DNA of 64,000 bases from UBA7957 sp965224675 (GTDB lineage: Bacteria; Pseudomonadota; Gammaproteobacteria; Granulosicoccales; Granulosicoccaceae): contig CBDDAA010000004.1 in assembly GCA_965224675.1 (NCBI GenBank), forward strand, positions 620,001-684,000. The letters run 5' to 3'. This document shows, piece after piece, positions 8,571-18,326 of this stretch (positions within the stretch are counted from its first letter, which is position 1; each line of letters opens with the position of its first letter). The notes under the pieces are model-generated. The model did no database searches. It was not told the DNA's origin and saw only the letters and a program-made list of their open reading frames with translations. The translations under genes and the position numbers were made by a program.

Positions 8571-9409
8571 AGCCTGCACGATCCATCAAGTTATTTACCT
8601 GGCTGGGCTTGTGTTATGGGTTTCTATACATCCCAATATTTTCTCTCATCCTGTATTCATTTAACAAATCCCAACTGGTTACTGTGTGGGGTGGATTCTC
8701 CACCAGATGGTATGGCGAGTTATTTAGAAGTGACGTAATTATTGATGCTGCGCTGTTGAGTCTTAGAATTGCAGTGATTTCATCGACCATTGCCGTAATT
8801 CTAGGCACTATTGCTGCCTACGCACTTGCCAGAATAAATCGATTTTCAGGTCGTTTGCTTTTCTCTGGCATGATTACGGCGCCTCTGGTGATGCCAAGCA
8901 TTATCACGGGTTTATCTTTGTTATTGTTATTTGTATCACTGGAGCGATTGATAGGCTGGCCTGCAACAAGAGGCGTCACTACCATCACGATTGCACATAT
9001 TACTTTTTCTATGGCGTATGTTGCGGTCATTGTTCAGTCTCGTTTAGTCGGTATGGACTTATCCATTGAAGAAGCCGCGATGGACTTAGGTGCAAAACCA
9101 CTGAAGGTATTTTTCACCATTACCCTGCCTATCATCTCACCGGCACTGATTGCCGGCTGGTTAATGTCATTCACGCTTTCAATAGATGATCTGGTCATAT
9201 CAAGTTTTGTTTCAGGCCCGGGTTCGAGCACTCTGCCCATGGTGATATTTTCCAAGGTCAGACTGGGTGTCGCGCCAGACGTAAATGCTTTGGCAACGAT
9301 CGTTATCGCTATTGTATTTATTGGTGTGAGCCTGGCCGCAGTAGTACTTAACAGACAGGCGAATCGAAGGCAAAAAGACAGACAAATGGCAATCGCCTCA
9401 AACAAATAG
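8567..9409 (+). CDS. potI: PotI-like polyamine ABC permease
   Basis: A 280-residue permease with about six helices and the EAA loop AAMDLGAKPLKVFFTITLPI. It begins at the ATGA overlap with potH. PotH and PotI form the heterodimeric channel of the polyamine importer; the FSIDDLVISSF-type stretch (here LSIDDLVISSFVSGPG) is typical of PotC/PotI. Confidence 0.92.
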   Translation: MKPARSIKLFTWLGLCYGFLYIPIFSLILYSFNKSQLVTVWGGFSTRWYGELFRSDVIIDAALLSLRIAVISSTIAVILGTIAAYALARINRFSGRLLFSGMITAPLVMPSIITGLSLLLLFVSLERLIGWPATRGVTTITIAHITFSMAYVAVIVQSRLVGMDLSIEEAAMDLGAKPLKVFFTITLPIISPALIAGWLMSFTLSIDDLVISSFVSGPGSSTLPMVIFSKVRLGVAPDVNALATIVIAIVFIGVSLAAVVLNRQANRRQKDRQMAIASNK

Positions 9410-9440
9410 CTTATTTGATATTTTACAACGGAGAAATTCA

Positions 9441-10487
9441 GTGTCAGAGCAAGATAATTTGACAATGAACACAGCTGATAGTGCCGGTTTTTATATGCCC
9501 GGTGAATGGCAGTTACACAGTCGTTGCTGGATGGTTTGGCCGATGCAACACGATCAATGGGAAGACTATGAAGCGGTAGAATGTAACTACGCAGCTGTGG
9601 CCCATGCCATCCATTGTTTTGAACCAGTGACAATGGTGGCCGATCCGCTAAACGCCACTAGAGCACGAGAATTGTGTGGTGAAGGTATCGACATTCTGGA
9701 GTTGCCAAATGATGACTCATGGGCCAGGGATATTGCTCCAAGTTTCCTGAAACACAAGAAGACAGGCAGGCTGGCGGGAGTCGACTGGCGCTTTAACTGC
9801 TGGGGAGGGCATTATCCGCAATATCATGAAGACGCTCAAATCGCTGGACGGATTCTTGATCATCTCAATCTGCCTGTTTATCGATCCAGCCTCACACTGG
9901 AAGGCGGGGCTATACATGTTGATGGAGAGGGGACCATTGTTACCAGTGAATCGTGTGCCTTAAATACGAATCGTAACTTCGGGCTGGATAAGGCGGCTGT
10001 TGAGAAAGAACTGCAACGGGCAACGGGTGCTACTAAAACCATATGGGTGCCAGGGGATCTGGGTGGCGAAACATCGGATATGACGGATGGCCATATCGAC
10101 GGCATCATGTGTTTCATAAAGCCCGGGGTCGTATTATTTGAGCGTGATGCTTCCAATGAGGCGGTTTCCGCCAGGCTGGATAAAGAAAACAGGCGTGCTC
10201 TGGAGCTGGCGACCGACGCCCGGGGACGAAAGCTGGAGATAGTGGATCTTGTGGTCGATCATAGTGGCATTGGTGGTGAGAAAGAATTATTTTGCAGCAG
10301 TTACGCAAATTTCTATATTGCCAATGGTGGGATAATAATGCCAAGTTACGGAACTTCTGAGGACAATGAAGTACGTGATTTACTGAAAATACTCTTTCCG
10401 GATAGGGAGGTTGTTATGGTTAATATAGATGCTATCGCACCGGGTGGTGGGGGCATACATTGTATTACACAGCAGCAACCGGACTGA
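9441..10487 (+). CDS. aguA: Agmatine deiminase
   Basis: A 348-residue guanidine-modifying enzyme converting agmatine to N-carbamoylputrescine plus ammonia. It shows the family order: MPGEWQLHSRCWMVWP at the N-terminus, NDDSWARDIAPSF, LEGGAIHVDGEGT, DMTDGHIDG with catalytic His/Asp, and the terminal GGGGIHCITQQQP with nucleophile Cys341. The start is a GTG at 9441 with a good ribosome binding site (ACGGAGA). It lies 31 bp after potI, so import and first catabolic step are co-transcribed. Confidence 0.95.
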   Translation: MSEQDNLTMNTADSAGFYMPGEWQLHSRCWMVWPMQHDQWEDYEAVECNYAAVAHAIHCFEPVTMVADPLNATRARELCGEGIDILELPNDDSWARDIAPSFLKHKKTGRLAGVDWRFNCWGGHYPQYHEDAQIAGRILDHLNLPVYRSSLTLEGGAIHVDGEGTIVTSESCALNTNRNFGLDKAAVEKELQRATGATKTIWVPGDLGGETSDMTDGHIDGIMCFIKPGVVLFERDASNEAVSARLDKENRRALELATDARGRKLEIVDLVVDHSGIGGEKELFCSSYANFYIANGGIIMPSYGTSEDNEVRDLLKILFPDREVVMVNIDAIAPGGGGIHCITQQQPD

Positions 10488-10494
10488 TTACACC

Positions 10495-12207
10495 ATGATG
10501 AGAAGCATGATTATTAACCAGCAGATATTGCTCTTTTGTGGTTTGGTTTTTCTGCCTGTTTTAAATATCCAGGGGCAAGACCTGACCTTGATCAATGCGA
10601 GAATCTACACCGTTAATACGAAACAACCCTGGGCTGAAGCGCTGATTATTAAGGATGGGGTTATTGACTTTGTTGGCACTAACAAAAAAGCCATTGAATA
10701 CAGTCGTGACGATGAGAATGTAGTTGACCTTGATGGAAAACTGGTGCTGCCCGGTTTTCATGATATACATATGCATCCACTGGAAGCATATGCACCGCCA
10801 GAGAGCATCTGTATTTTGGAAGGTGGGCAGTCTGTTAAAAAACACCTTGACAGGATTAAGAGCTGCAGGGAAGAACAACGTGACTCGGAATGGTTTATTG
10901 GCTGGGGCCATTATATTGATGACATCATTCACTCAGCTGTTCCTCCCAGAGAATTGCTGGATAAATTGTTTGCCGATAAACCAGCAGTTATTTTTGAGTT
11001 GACTTCACACTCTAACTGGGTAAATACCGCAGCTTTAGCGAGAATCGGCTGGGACAAAAATACTCCCAATCCTCCGGGCGGGGTGATTGTAAAAGACAAA
11101 ATAACAGCTGAGCCAAACGGCATAGTATTTGATGTCGCGGGTGACATGATCAATGAAATTATCTATGCGCCAAATGATGAACTATTAAGCCAGACCTATG
11201 CTGGATTGCTGAAAGCTATGCAGGAGTTGTCTGCTTTTGGCATCACGTCAGTCGCCGATGCCAGAGTCTATTGGACACGAAAACATCACGAAGTCTGGAT
11301 GAAGGCTGAGAGAGAAGGGACGCTGAAAACACGCACCGTACTTGCTTTATGGGCATATCCTCAATTATCAGATGCTCAAATTGAGCATCTGAAATCTCTG
11401 TACCTTAATCAGCCGACCAGTTTATTGCGCATAACGGAGGTTAAGACCTATGTCGATGGACTGATCGGAAATACAACAGCCGCGTTAAAAAAGCCTTATG
11501 AAATGGACTTTCACATTACTCCTGAGAATCAGGGGCTGAACTACTTTTCTCAGGAACGGTTGACAAAATTCATATCCGAACTTGAAAAAACGGGGTTCAA
11601 TTTTAATATCCATGCCATTGGTGACCGGGGTGTGCATGAGGCTCTTAATGCGATTGAATCTGCAGCCAGAATTAACGCTGAGAATAGTGAAATAAAGGAT
11701 AAACGGCATCGGATTACCCATGTTGAGTTAATTGATGATCTGGATTTACCGAGATTTAAGGAGCTGGGAATTACAGCTGATTTCCAGTTTGCCGGTGAAT
11801 GGACACATCCTGCAGAATACAATAGTTACACCCGTTATTTTATTAAAGGCAGAATAAAAAATGCCAATCGTGTGCGCAGTGTCTATGATTCCAGGGCCAG
11901 GGTAACGTTAAGCAGTGATTTTGATGTCAGTTCGATGAACCCGTTGGTGGGTATACAAAATGCACTGACCCGAGGTGATCAGAGTCTGCCAAACCTTGGG
12001 GCTGCAATCAAGGCGTATACATTGAACGGGGCATATGCGCTTGCTCACGATGATCGTACGGGTTCCATTGAAACCGGGAAAGTTGCTGATTTGATTGTAT
12101 TGGACAAAAACATATTTGATATTCCAGCCAGTAAAATCAGTTCAACAAAAGTTATCTTGACCTTGCTGGGAGGCAAGCAGATGTATCGTGATAAAAACTG
12201 GAGATGA
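10495..12207 (+). CDS. Exported amidohydrolase (YtcJ/amidohydrolase-3 type)
   Basis: From the ATG at 10495 (a longer frame begins at 10429 inside aguA; ATG 10507 is also possible) the protein has about 570 residues. It begins with a hydrophobic signal (ILLFCGLVFLPVLNIQG), then the metal-dependent hydrolase start LTLINARIYTVNTKQPWAEA, the HxH metal motif in GFHDIHMHP, and later HAIGDRGVHEAL and HVELIDDL, typical of the amidohydrolase-3 group. It lies 7 bp after aguA, inside the polyamine operon. Its substrate is unknown; by position it could release an amine or agmatine-related compound in the periplasm for the importer. Confidence 0.85.
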   Translation: MMRSMIINQQILLFCGLVFLPVLNIQGQDLTLINARIYTVNTKQPWAEALIIKDGVIDFVGTNKKAIEYSRDDENVVDLDGKLVLPGFHDIHMHPLEAYAPPESICILEGGQSVKKHLDRIKSCREEQRDSEWFIGWGHYIDDIIHSAVPPRELLDKLFADKPAVIFELTSHSNWVNTAALARIGWDKNTPNPPGGVIVKDKITAEPNGIVFDVAGDMINEIIYAPNDELLSQTYAGLLKAMQELSAFGITSVADARVYWTRKHHEVWMKAEREGTLKTRTVLALWAYPQLSDAQIEHLKSLYLNQPTSLLRITEVKTYVDGLIGNTTAALKKPYEMDFHITPENQGLNYFSQERLTKFISELEKTGFNFNIHAIGDRGVHEALNAIESAARINAENSEIKDKRHRITHVELIDDLDLPRFKELGITADFQFAGEWTHPAEYNSYTRYFIKGRIKNANRVRSVYDSRARVTLSSDFDVSSMNPLVGIQNALTRGDQSLPNLGAAIKAYTLNGAYALAHDDRTGSIETGKVADLIVLDKNIFDIPASKISSTKVILTLLGGKQMYRDKNWR

Positions 12208-12272
12208 ATCGGCGTCGCTGAATCGAGCTTCGCCAGAAAGCTAAACAAATCTATTTTAGGAAACCAGATAAA

Positions 12273-13631
12273 ATGACCAGTAGACCCAACGCCTGGGAAA
12301 TGGACCGGGCTCATGTATTGCACCCTTATGCAGATTTTTCCACGTTTGCAGCACAAGGCAGTCAGGTGATAGAAAAAGCCAATGGGCTGCATGTAACTGA
12401 CTCCAGCGGACAGACCTTTCTGGATGGGATTGCAGGACTATGGTGTGTAAATATTGGGCATGGACGTAAGGAAATGGCTGACGCCATTGCCGGGCAAGTT
12501 CTCAAAATGCAATACTACAACCCATTCGGGCACTCCACAAATGTGCCGGCAGCAGAGCTTGCGTATAAACTTGCCAAACTTGCACCGGGTGATCTTAATC
12601 ATGTCTATTACACTTGCGGCGGCTCAACGGCAAATGACGCTGCCATTCGTCTGGTACACTACTATTTTTCCATGCTGGGTCTGCACAAAAAGAAAAAAAT
12701 CATATCCCGCCTTGATGGGTATCACGGTGGAACATACGTTGCGGCCAGTTTAACTGGAATTCAAGGAACTAAATTTGGATTTGACAATATCGGTGAAGAT
12801 TTCATCCATCATGTATCTGCCGCAGATTGCTACAACAAACCGGATGGCCTGAGTGATGACGACTATTGTAACTTTCTCATTGCGGAATTTGAGAATCGAA
12901 TATTGCAGCTTGGTCCAGATAATGTAGCAGCATTTATTGCTGAACCCATTATGGGGGCAGGGGGGGTGTTGGTTGCTCCGGACAACTATCATAAACGCAT
13001 GTTTGATGTCTGTAAACGATATGGAATGCTCTACATTGCAGATGAAGTGGTAACTGCATTTGGTCGTCTGGGAGAATGGTTTGCGTCGCAGTCTTTGTAT
13101 GGTTATACACCAGATATTCTGGTTTGCGCGAAAGGTATAACTTCAGGATATATACCACTGGGTGCTACATTAATCACATCTGAAATCTATGACGTGATCA
13201 GCCACCCACAATGCGAGGGAGGTGTATTTTCTATGGGCCTGACCTATTTTGGCCATCCAGTGGCTTGTACTGCTGCACTTACCAATATAGAAATCATGGA
13301 ACGCGAAAATTTACTCTCCAATTCGCAAGATGTTGGCCAATACCTACAGGGTTCTGCAAAATCTCTGCTGAAACTTGAAATCGTTGGTGACGTGCGTGGA
13401 CGAGGATTGATGTTAGGTATTGATCTGGTCGAAGACAAAGAGACAAAACAGCCAATGACAGGAAATGCAGTACAGAGTATGTTCAAATCGTGTTTGCAAC
13501 GTGGCGTTATTGTCCGTCCGGTTGGAAGCCGGATTATTATATCACCACCACTTATTCTATCTGTTGCCGACTGTGACATTATTATTAAGGCGTTGAGAGA
13601 ATCCATAATCGAATTTATGTCAGATCGATGA
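12273..13631 (+). CDS. spuC: SpuC-like putrescine (polyamine) aminotransferase, class III
   Basis: A 452-residue PLP-dependent class III aminotransferase. Visible are GIAGLWCVNIGHGRKEMA, YYTCGGSTANDAA, the YHGGT motif, EPIMGAGGV, IADEVVTAFGRLG and the PLP-lysine segment CAKGITSGYIPLGA. The close match to the SpuC pattern and its place between aguA and aguB indicate putrescine:pyruvate transamination to 4-aminobutanal. Other omega-amino acid aminotransferases share these motifs, so the exact amine is inferred from context. Confidence 0.85.
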   Translation: MTSRPNAWEMDRAHVLHPYADFSTFAAQGSQVIEKANGLHVTDSSGQTFLDGIAGLWCVNIGHGRKEMADAIAGQVLKMQYYNPFGHSTNVPAAELAYKLAKLAPGDLNHVYYTCGGSTANDAAIRLVHYYFSMLGLHKKKKIISRLDGYHGGTYVAASLTGIQGTKFGFDNIGEDFIHHVSAADCYNKPDGLSDDDYCNFLIAEFENRILQLGPDNVAAFIAEPIMGAGGVLVAPDNYHKRMFDVCKRYGMLYIADEVVTAFGRLGEWFASQSLYGYTPDILVCAKGITSGYIPLGATLITSEIYDVISHPQCEGGVFSMGLTYFGHPVACTAALTNIEIMERENLLSNSQDVGQYLQGSAKSLLKLEIVGDVRGRGLMLGIDLVEDKETKQPMTGNAVQSMFKSCLQRGVIVRPVGSRIIISPPLILSVADCDIIIKALRESIIEFMSDR

Positions 13632-13656
13632 CACGTCTTAGATTCGGAGTAGTATT

Positions 13657-14541
13657 ATGAAACAACTGAGAGTAGCAGCAACTCAGATGTCTTGCAGTTG
13701 GGATGCTGACGAAATGATTGAAAAAGGCGAAGCAATGGTCAGGCAGGCCGCCGATAAAGGTGCTCAGATCATCCTCTTACAGGAACTCTTCGAGACGCCT
13801 TATTTTTGTCTGGAAGAACATGCAGAACATCTAAAGTTAGCGAAACCACTCGAAGAGAATCGTGCAATCAAACATTTTAGATCTGTGGCAGCGGAACTGA
13901 ATGTCGTCCTTCCCATCTCTTATTTCGAACGGTGCGGGCTGGCTACGTATAACTCTCTGGCTATTATCGATGCGGACGGAACTGTTCTCAGCAACTACAG
14001 AAAAACCCATATTCCACAGGCACCGGGTTATGAAGAAAAATATTATTTCACTCCGGGTGACACTGGATTTAGCGTCGTGCAAACGAAATTCGCAAAACTC
14101 GGTTGTGGCATATGCTGGGACCAGTGGTTTCCTGAGACCGCACGGTGTCTGACCCTGAAGGGCGCAGAACTCCTGATGTTTCCAACCGCCATAGGTAGCG
14201 AGCCTGGTAAAACGAACCTGGATACTCGTGGTCACTGGCAACGTACATTACAAGGACATGCGGCAGCCAATATTATTCCGCTGTTGGTTTCAAACAGAGT
14301 CGGTGTAGAATCATCAGGATCCACCACAATAACGTTTTATGGATCGTCTATTATTGCTGATCATACCGGGGATATTGTGGCAGAGGCAAATCGCACGGAA
14401 GAAACCGTAATCTTGGCAACATTTGATATGAATCTTGTTGAACAATACAGAAGAACATGGGGAGTATTCCGTGACAGACGGCCCCGGATGTATGGTGTCA
14501 TTAATACAATAGATGGACAAACGGTTCCTGTCCGTAATTAA
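13657..14541 (+). CDS. aguB: N-carbamoylputrescine amidohydrolase
   Basis: A 294-residue nitrilase-superfamily enzyme that hydrolyses N-carbamoylputrescine to putrescine, carbon dioxide and ammonia. The catalytic triad is visible: Glu43 (LLQELFETPYF), Lys116 (YRKTHIP) and Cys153 (GICWDQWFPE). The YRKTHIPQAPGYEEKYYF stretch is typical of AguB. It lies 25 bp after spuC and completes the agmatine-to-putrescine route begun by aguA. Confidence 0.95.
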   Translation: MKQLRVAATQMSCSWDADEMIEKGEAMVRQAADKGAQIILLQELFETPYFCLEEHAEHLKLAKPLEENRAIKHFRSVAAELNVVLPISYFERCGLATYNSLAIIDADGTVLSNYRKTHIPQAPGYEEKYYFTPGDTGFSVVQTKFAKLGCGICWDQWFPETARCLTLKGAELLMFPTAIGSEPGKTNLDTRGHWQRTLQGHAAANIIPLLVSNRVGVESSGSTTITFYGSSIIADHTGDIVAEANRTEETVILATFDMNLVEQYRRTWGVFRDRRPRMYGVINTIDGQTVPVRN

Positions 14542-14556
14542 GCTTATTCTCAATAA

Positions 14557-14784
14557 GTGCCATCAACGAAACCGAAAACTACAGTGCCCCCAAAAGATAT
14601 GATCATAGAGGCTGTTATGCACACTATTAACAATTCAGAGGGGGACAGAAATGTGGATAACGTAGATATTGGTTTTGTGTTGCCGGAAAATTTACATGAA
14701 TATTTCTCGAAACAGCACAAATTATGTGCCAACGTAGACGAAGCTGTTATAGAAACTAAGTGCACGAACACTTGCAGGAATTAA
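14557..14784 (+). CDS. Small hypothetical protein
   Basis: A 75-codon frame with a GTG start between aguB and the LuxR gene. Composition is protein-like (acidic middle, two Cys near the C-terminus) but there is no clear ribosome binding site and I know no homologous family. The alternative is a non-coding leader of the LuxR gene. Confidence 0.3.
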   Translation: MPSTKPKTTVPPKDMIIEAVMHTINNSEGDRNVDNVDIGFVLPENLHEYFSKQHKLCANVDEAVIETKCTNTCRN

Positions 14785-14832
14785 CGATTTACTTCATATT
14801 GTTAAAACACAGGTGTTGGAGACCCAGGAAGC

Positions 14833-15696
14833 ATGAACCATGACGAGAACAACAATGCTCAAATGGTAGGGGCTGCGCACTCAATAGACTGCATCGGGAC
14901 TGATAAATTTGCCCAGTCCATAGCCAGGCTATGTCTACAAGCCCACACATTCGGCAGCGTCTATATTTCAGTGTTTTTCCGTGATCATCAACCTTGTGAA
15001 TTATTCAGTAATCTTAGTCAATCTGATACCACCAATACAATCGCACCCTACCTTAAATATGCTTATATACTTGATCCGTTTTACGATCTCTTTAAAGATA
15101 ATATAGGCGATAGAGTTGTTTTTCTAAACGAGTGCGCACCGGACGATTTCCAGGCAACTGATTATTATCGTCTGTTTTACCGGGAAACCGGACTTCTCGA
15201 CGAGTGTTGCATCTTTGTCAGTTATGGTGCTTCGGCAAGCATTGTGATATCGCTGGGAAATAGGAGTATTCACTTTGAGAACTCGATGAAAGTAAAAGCA
15301 TCGCTTGAGTCACTTTTACCTGTCATTGTCTCTCTTTGTCGCAGACACTGGCCAAAACTTGATCCGACTTCGTTGGTGGGCAGGGGAAGACTCAGTCACC
15401 AACTGGAACTATTGTTCGAATTATTTGGTTCATCAAGGCTCAGTGCCCGCGAAGCTGAAATTGCCCGCCTGATACTCAAGGGTCATTCCAGTAAGTCAAT
15501 CGCGCGGGTTTTTCATAACAGTCACGAAACTGTGAAAGTGCATCGAAAAAGAATCTATACGAAGTTAAATATTACCTCTCAGGGAGAGCTGTTCTCCATT
15601 TTTCTTGAGGCGCTGACAAAAACTCCGCATAACTCAACTCAGGATCCTCTGGTATTTATTGACGAAAATCGATTTGAAGAAAAGCCAATTATCTAA
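14833..15696 (+). CDS. LuxR-family transcriptional regulator
   Basis: A 287-residue protein with a C-terminal LuxR/NarL helix-turn-helix (about residues 198-265: LSAREAEIARLILKGHSSKS, then HETVKVHRKRIYTKL). The N-terminal 180 residues are not a response-regulator receiver and do not show the acyl-homoserine-lactone pocket signature, so the signal is unknown. It follows the agmatine genes in the same direction, preceded by a GGAGACCCAGGA ribosome binding region, and is the natural candidate to control them. Confidence 0.85.
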   Translation: MNHDENNNAQMVGAAHSIDCIGTDKFAQSIARLCLQAHTFGSVYISVFFRDHQPCELFSNLSQSDTTNTIAPYLKYAYILDPFYDLFKDNIGDRVVFLNECAPDDFQATDYYRLFYRETGLLDECCIFVSYGASASIVISLGNRSIHFENSMKVKASLESLLPVIVSLCRRHWPKLDPTSLVGRGRLSHQLELLFELFGSSRLSAREAEIARLILKGHSSKSIARVFHNSHETVKVHRKRIYTKLNITSQGELFSIFLEALTKTPHNSTQDPLVFIDENRFEEKPII

Positions 15697-15705
15697 AGCT
15701 CAATA

Positions 15706-16953
15706 TCAATCTACAAATCCAGCTTTTTCTAAAATCACTCGCAGCAATACATTTGCCCCAGCTGTAATCCATTCGGGCTTGGCATCTTCAGCTTCATTAT
15801 GACTGATGCCGTCAATACAGGGCACAAAGATCATGGAGGTGGGTGCGACCCGTGATATGTAGCAGGCGTCGTGCCCGGCACCAGAGACAATATCACGATT
15901 ACTGAAGCCACAATCCCGGGTGGCATTTCGAACAGCAGAAACACAGCCTTCATCAAAGTGAATAGGGTCGTAACAAAAAATACGATCAAGGTCTATCTTC
16001 AGCCCTCTTTCTTTTGCGATCTGTTCAATCTCTAAACGCATAGTTTCTTCCATTTTATCGAGTGTTGGCAGATCGGGGTGGCGAATATCTATGCTCATGT
16101 TCACCCGTCCGGGAATAACATTTCGCGAGTTTGGGAATATCGACAATGTCCCTATTGTTGCAGACGCCAATGGTGTGTTGTTATGAGCAACCTGGTAGAT
16201 AGTTTCTGCCATTCGCGCAGCCCCGGCCATAGCATCCTTGCGTTGCGCCATAGGTGTGGGTCCGGCGTGGGACTCGACACCCGAGATGGTCAAATCAAAC
16301 CAACGCAAACCCTGAGCGTCGGTCACTATGCCAATGGTTTTTTTTTCCACTTCCAGAATGGGTCCCTGTTCTATATGTAGTTCAAAAAATGCATGGAATT
16401 TCCTACTCCCTACCTCTTCAGTACCCGCGTAAGCAATTCGCTCCAATTCCTCACCAATGGTCTTGCCGTCTGTATCGGTTCGTGAAAGTCCGTATTCCAG
16501 ATCAAAAGCCCCGGCAAATACACCCGAAGCTACCATGGCCGGAGCGAAGCGCGAACCTTCCTCGTTAGTCCAAACCGCGACCTCTACCGGGTGTTTGGTC
16601 TTAAAACCCAGATCATTGAGTGAGCGAACAACTTCCAGACCGGCAAGCACGCCGTAGACACCATCAAATCGACCGCCGGTTGGCTGTGTATCCAGATGGC
16701 TTCCGATCACAACGGGCGGTAAATCTCCGTTATTGCCATCGCGGCGGACAAAGATACTCCCCATTTTGTCAATCTTGATTGAGCATCCGGCATCGCGACA
16801 CCAGTGCACGAATAAGTTGCGGGCATCCCTGTCCAGATCAGTCAGGGCCAGGCGACAATTCCCACCTTTTTTTGTGGCTCCGACTTTAGCCATCTCCATC
16901 AAACTATTCCACAGACGTTCACCGTCTACACCAATGTGTTTTTCTTTTCTCAT
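15706..16953 (-). CDS. M20-type amidase/hydantoinase-carbamoylase (N-carbamoyl amino acid hydrolase or allantoate amidohydrolase)
   Basis: A 415-residue dinuclear metallo-amidohydrolase. The expected ligands are seen in order: GSHLDTQPTGGRFDGVYG (His, Asp), WTNEEGSRF (Glu), ELHIEQGP (His) and AGHDACYIS near the C-terminus, with the dimerisation insert in between. The family hydrolyses N-carbamoyl amino acids, ureidoglycine/allantoate or beta-ureidopropionate; motifs do not separate these. It converges with the LuxR gene (10-bp gap) and lies downstream of the second ABC importer on the same strand, so its substrate may be brought in by that system. Confidence 0.85.
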   Translation of the reverse strand: MRKEKHIGVDGERLWNSLMEMAKVGATKKGGNCRLALTDLDRDARNLFVHWCRDAGCSIKIDKMGSIFVRRDGNNGDLPPVVIGSHLDTQPTGGRFDGVYGVLAGLEVVRSLNDLGFKTKHPVEVAVWTNEEGSRFAPAMVASGVFAGAFDLEYGLSRTDTDGKTIGEELERIAYAGTEEVGSRKFHAFFELHIEQGPILEVEKKTIGIVTDAQGLRWFDLTISGVESHAGPTPMAQRKDAMAGAARMAETIYQVAHNNTPLASATIGTLSIFPNSRNVIPGRVNMSIDIRHPDLPTLDKMEETMRLEIEQIAKERGLKIDLDRIFCYDPIHFDEGCVSAVRNATRDCGFSNRDIVSGAGHDACYISRVAPTSMIFVPCIDGISHNEAEDAKPEWITAGANVLLRVILEKAGFVD

Positions 16954-17207
16954 TTAATCGATCTCATCGCAGCAGTTATCAACACCAGATAATTCTATCC
17001 AACTGTATTTCCCCATCGTGAACAATACCACCAACGTGTTACCTGGATCTTAAATAAAGCTTAAGTTCGGGGCTGGAACTTTATAAAGTGTCAGAATTTG
17101 CAATAGTATGTGCAACACAGCGTATGGGAGCAGATATTACAATCGGATGTTTTTTAGCTTTTCGCGAATAAATATAACAGACAGGTTAGGTTTATAGGAT
17201 TTATAAC

Positions 17208-18311
17208 TCATGATGGCTTCAGATTTTGTCGAGACACAGGATCAAATAGATTGATATCCTTTGCATCGATTTTGAGCCAGACAGTCTGGCCTGCATCCAT
17301 AGGGACAAAACCCGATGTCAGGGCTGTAATGTTTATATCATCTGTGCGAGTGAAAAGAATGGTTTCAGAGCCTGTTGGCTGGGCGTTTATTAGTTCTGTT
17401 TTAATACAATCGGCATCGATTTGTGCTTCAGGGATCACCTTTATGGCTTCGGGCCGGATGCTTGCGATAACGTTGCGTGGTGTGTTTTCGGGTAGGTCGC
17501 TTAGCGCCAGGCGGATAACGCCCAGGTCGATTTCCTGCTCAGTATCGTTACGCAAGATTTGGCTCTCGAAAAGATTTATTCTGGGGTCACCGATAAATTC
17601 TGCGACGAATAAATTGGTCGGGTGGTGATAAATTTCGAAGGGAGTGTCATGTTGCTGAACCTTGCCTTTGTTCATCACCACAATCTTATCTGATAAAGTC
17701 AGTGCCTCCACCTGGTCGTGAGTCACGTAAACGGTTGTCGCCTTTAGTTGTTGATGCAGGTGTTTTATTTCGCTGCGCATGTCGGTGCGTAACATCGCAT
17801 CAAGGTTTGAGAGGGGTTCGTCCATCAGTAGGATTGATGAGCGCATGGCGACAAGTCTGGCAACCGCAACCCGCTGTTGTTGGCCACCTGAGAGCTCTGA
17901 TGGATAACGGGCGCGGTAGCCCACAAGTTGGACCATTTCCAGTGCATTGACGAGGCGTTTTTCAATTTCATCGTTGCTGAGTTTCTGTTCTTTTAATGCA
18001 AGCGTGATGTTTTTCTCGACGGTCATGTGTGGCCATAAGGCGTAGCTTTGAAAAATCAAACCTACACCGCGTTTTTCCGGTGATACAATAATATTATTCT
18101 CACGAGAAAAAACCAGATTCTCACCCAGCCGAATTTCACCATTATCGGGTTCTTCAAGTCCGGCGATCAATCGCAGCAAAGTCGTTTTTCCACAACCTGA
18201 CGACCCTAGGATCGTTACGAATGATCCTGGATCTATGCTTAAATTCAGCGGTGCTACCGCTAAGTCCTGGCCGTAACTCTTTTCGATAGCGACCAGTTTA
18301 ATGGCTTGCAT
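17208..18311 (-). CDS. Fbp/Pot-like ABC transporter ATPase
   Basis: A 367-residue ATPase with Walker A GSSGCGKTTL (about residues 35-44), signature LSGGQQQRVAVAR, Walker B ILLMDEPLSNLD and switch VTHDQVEALTLSD, then a C-terminal TOBE domain. It is the third gene of a minus-strand operon after a fused-type permease and a binding protein (15-bp gap). Subfamily features fit Fbp/AfuC, PotA and 2-aminoethylphosphonate-type importers, so the substrate is open. Confidence 0.88.
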   Translation of the reverse strand: MQAIKLVAIEKSYGQDLAVAPLNLSIDPGSFVTILGSSGCGKTTLLRLIAGLEEPDNGEIRLGENLVFSRENNIIVSPEKRGVGLIFQSYALWPHMTVEKNITLALKEQKLSNDEIEKRLVNALEMVQLVGYRARYPSELSGGQQQRVAVARLVAMRSSILLMDEPLSNLDAMLRTDMRSEIKHLHQQLKATTVYVTHDQVEALTLSDKIVVMNKGKVQQHDTPFEIYHHPTNLFVAEFIGDPRINLFESQILRNDTEQEIDLGVIRLALSDLPENTPRNVIASIRPEAIKVIPEAQIDADCIKTELINAQPTGSETILFTRTDDINITALTSGFVPMDAGQTVWLKIDAKDINLFDPVSRQNLKPS

Positions 18312-18326
18312 AAGACTGTTTCCTGA

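Noticed and set aside
9034..9633. 199-codon minus-strand frame across potI and aguA
   Set aside because: Antisense to two genes with unmistakable motifs; composition is that of a shadow frame.
14550..14771. 73-codon minus-strand frame between aguB and the LuxR gene
   Set aside because: It overlaps a plus-strand frame of similar size, has no ribosome binding site and no recognisable composition; likely a shadow.
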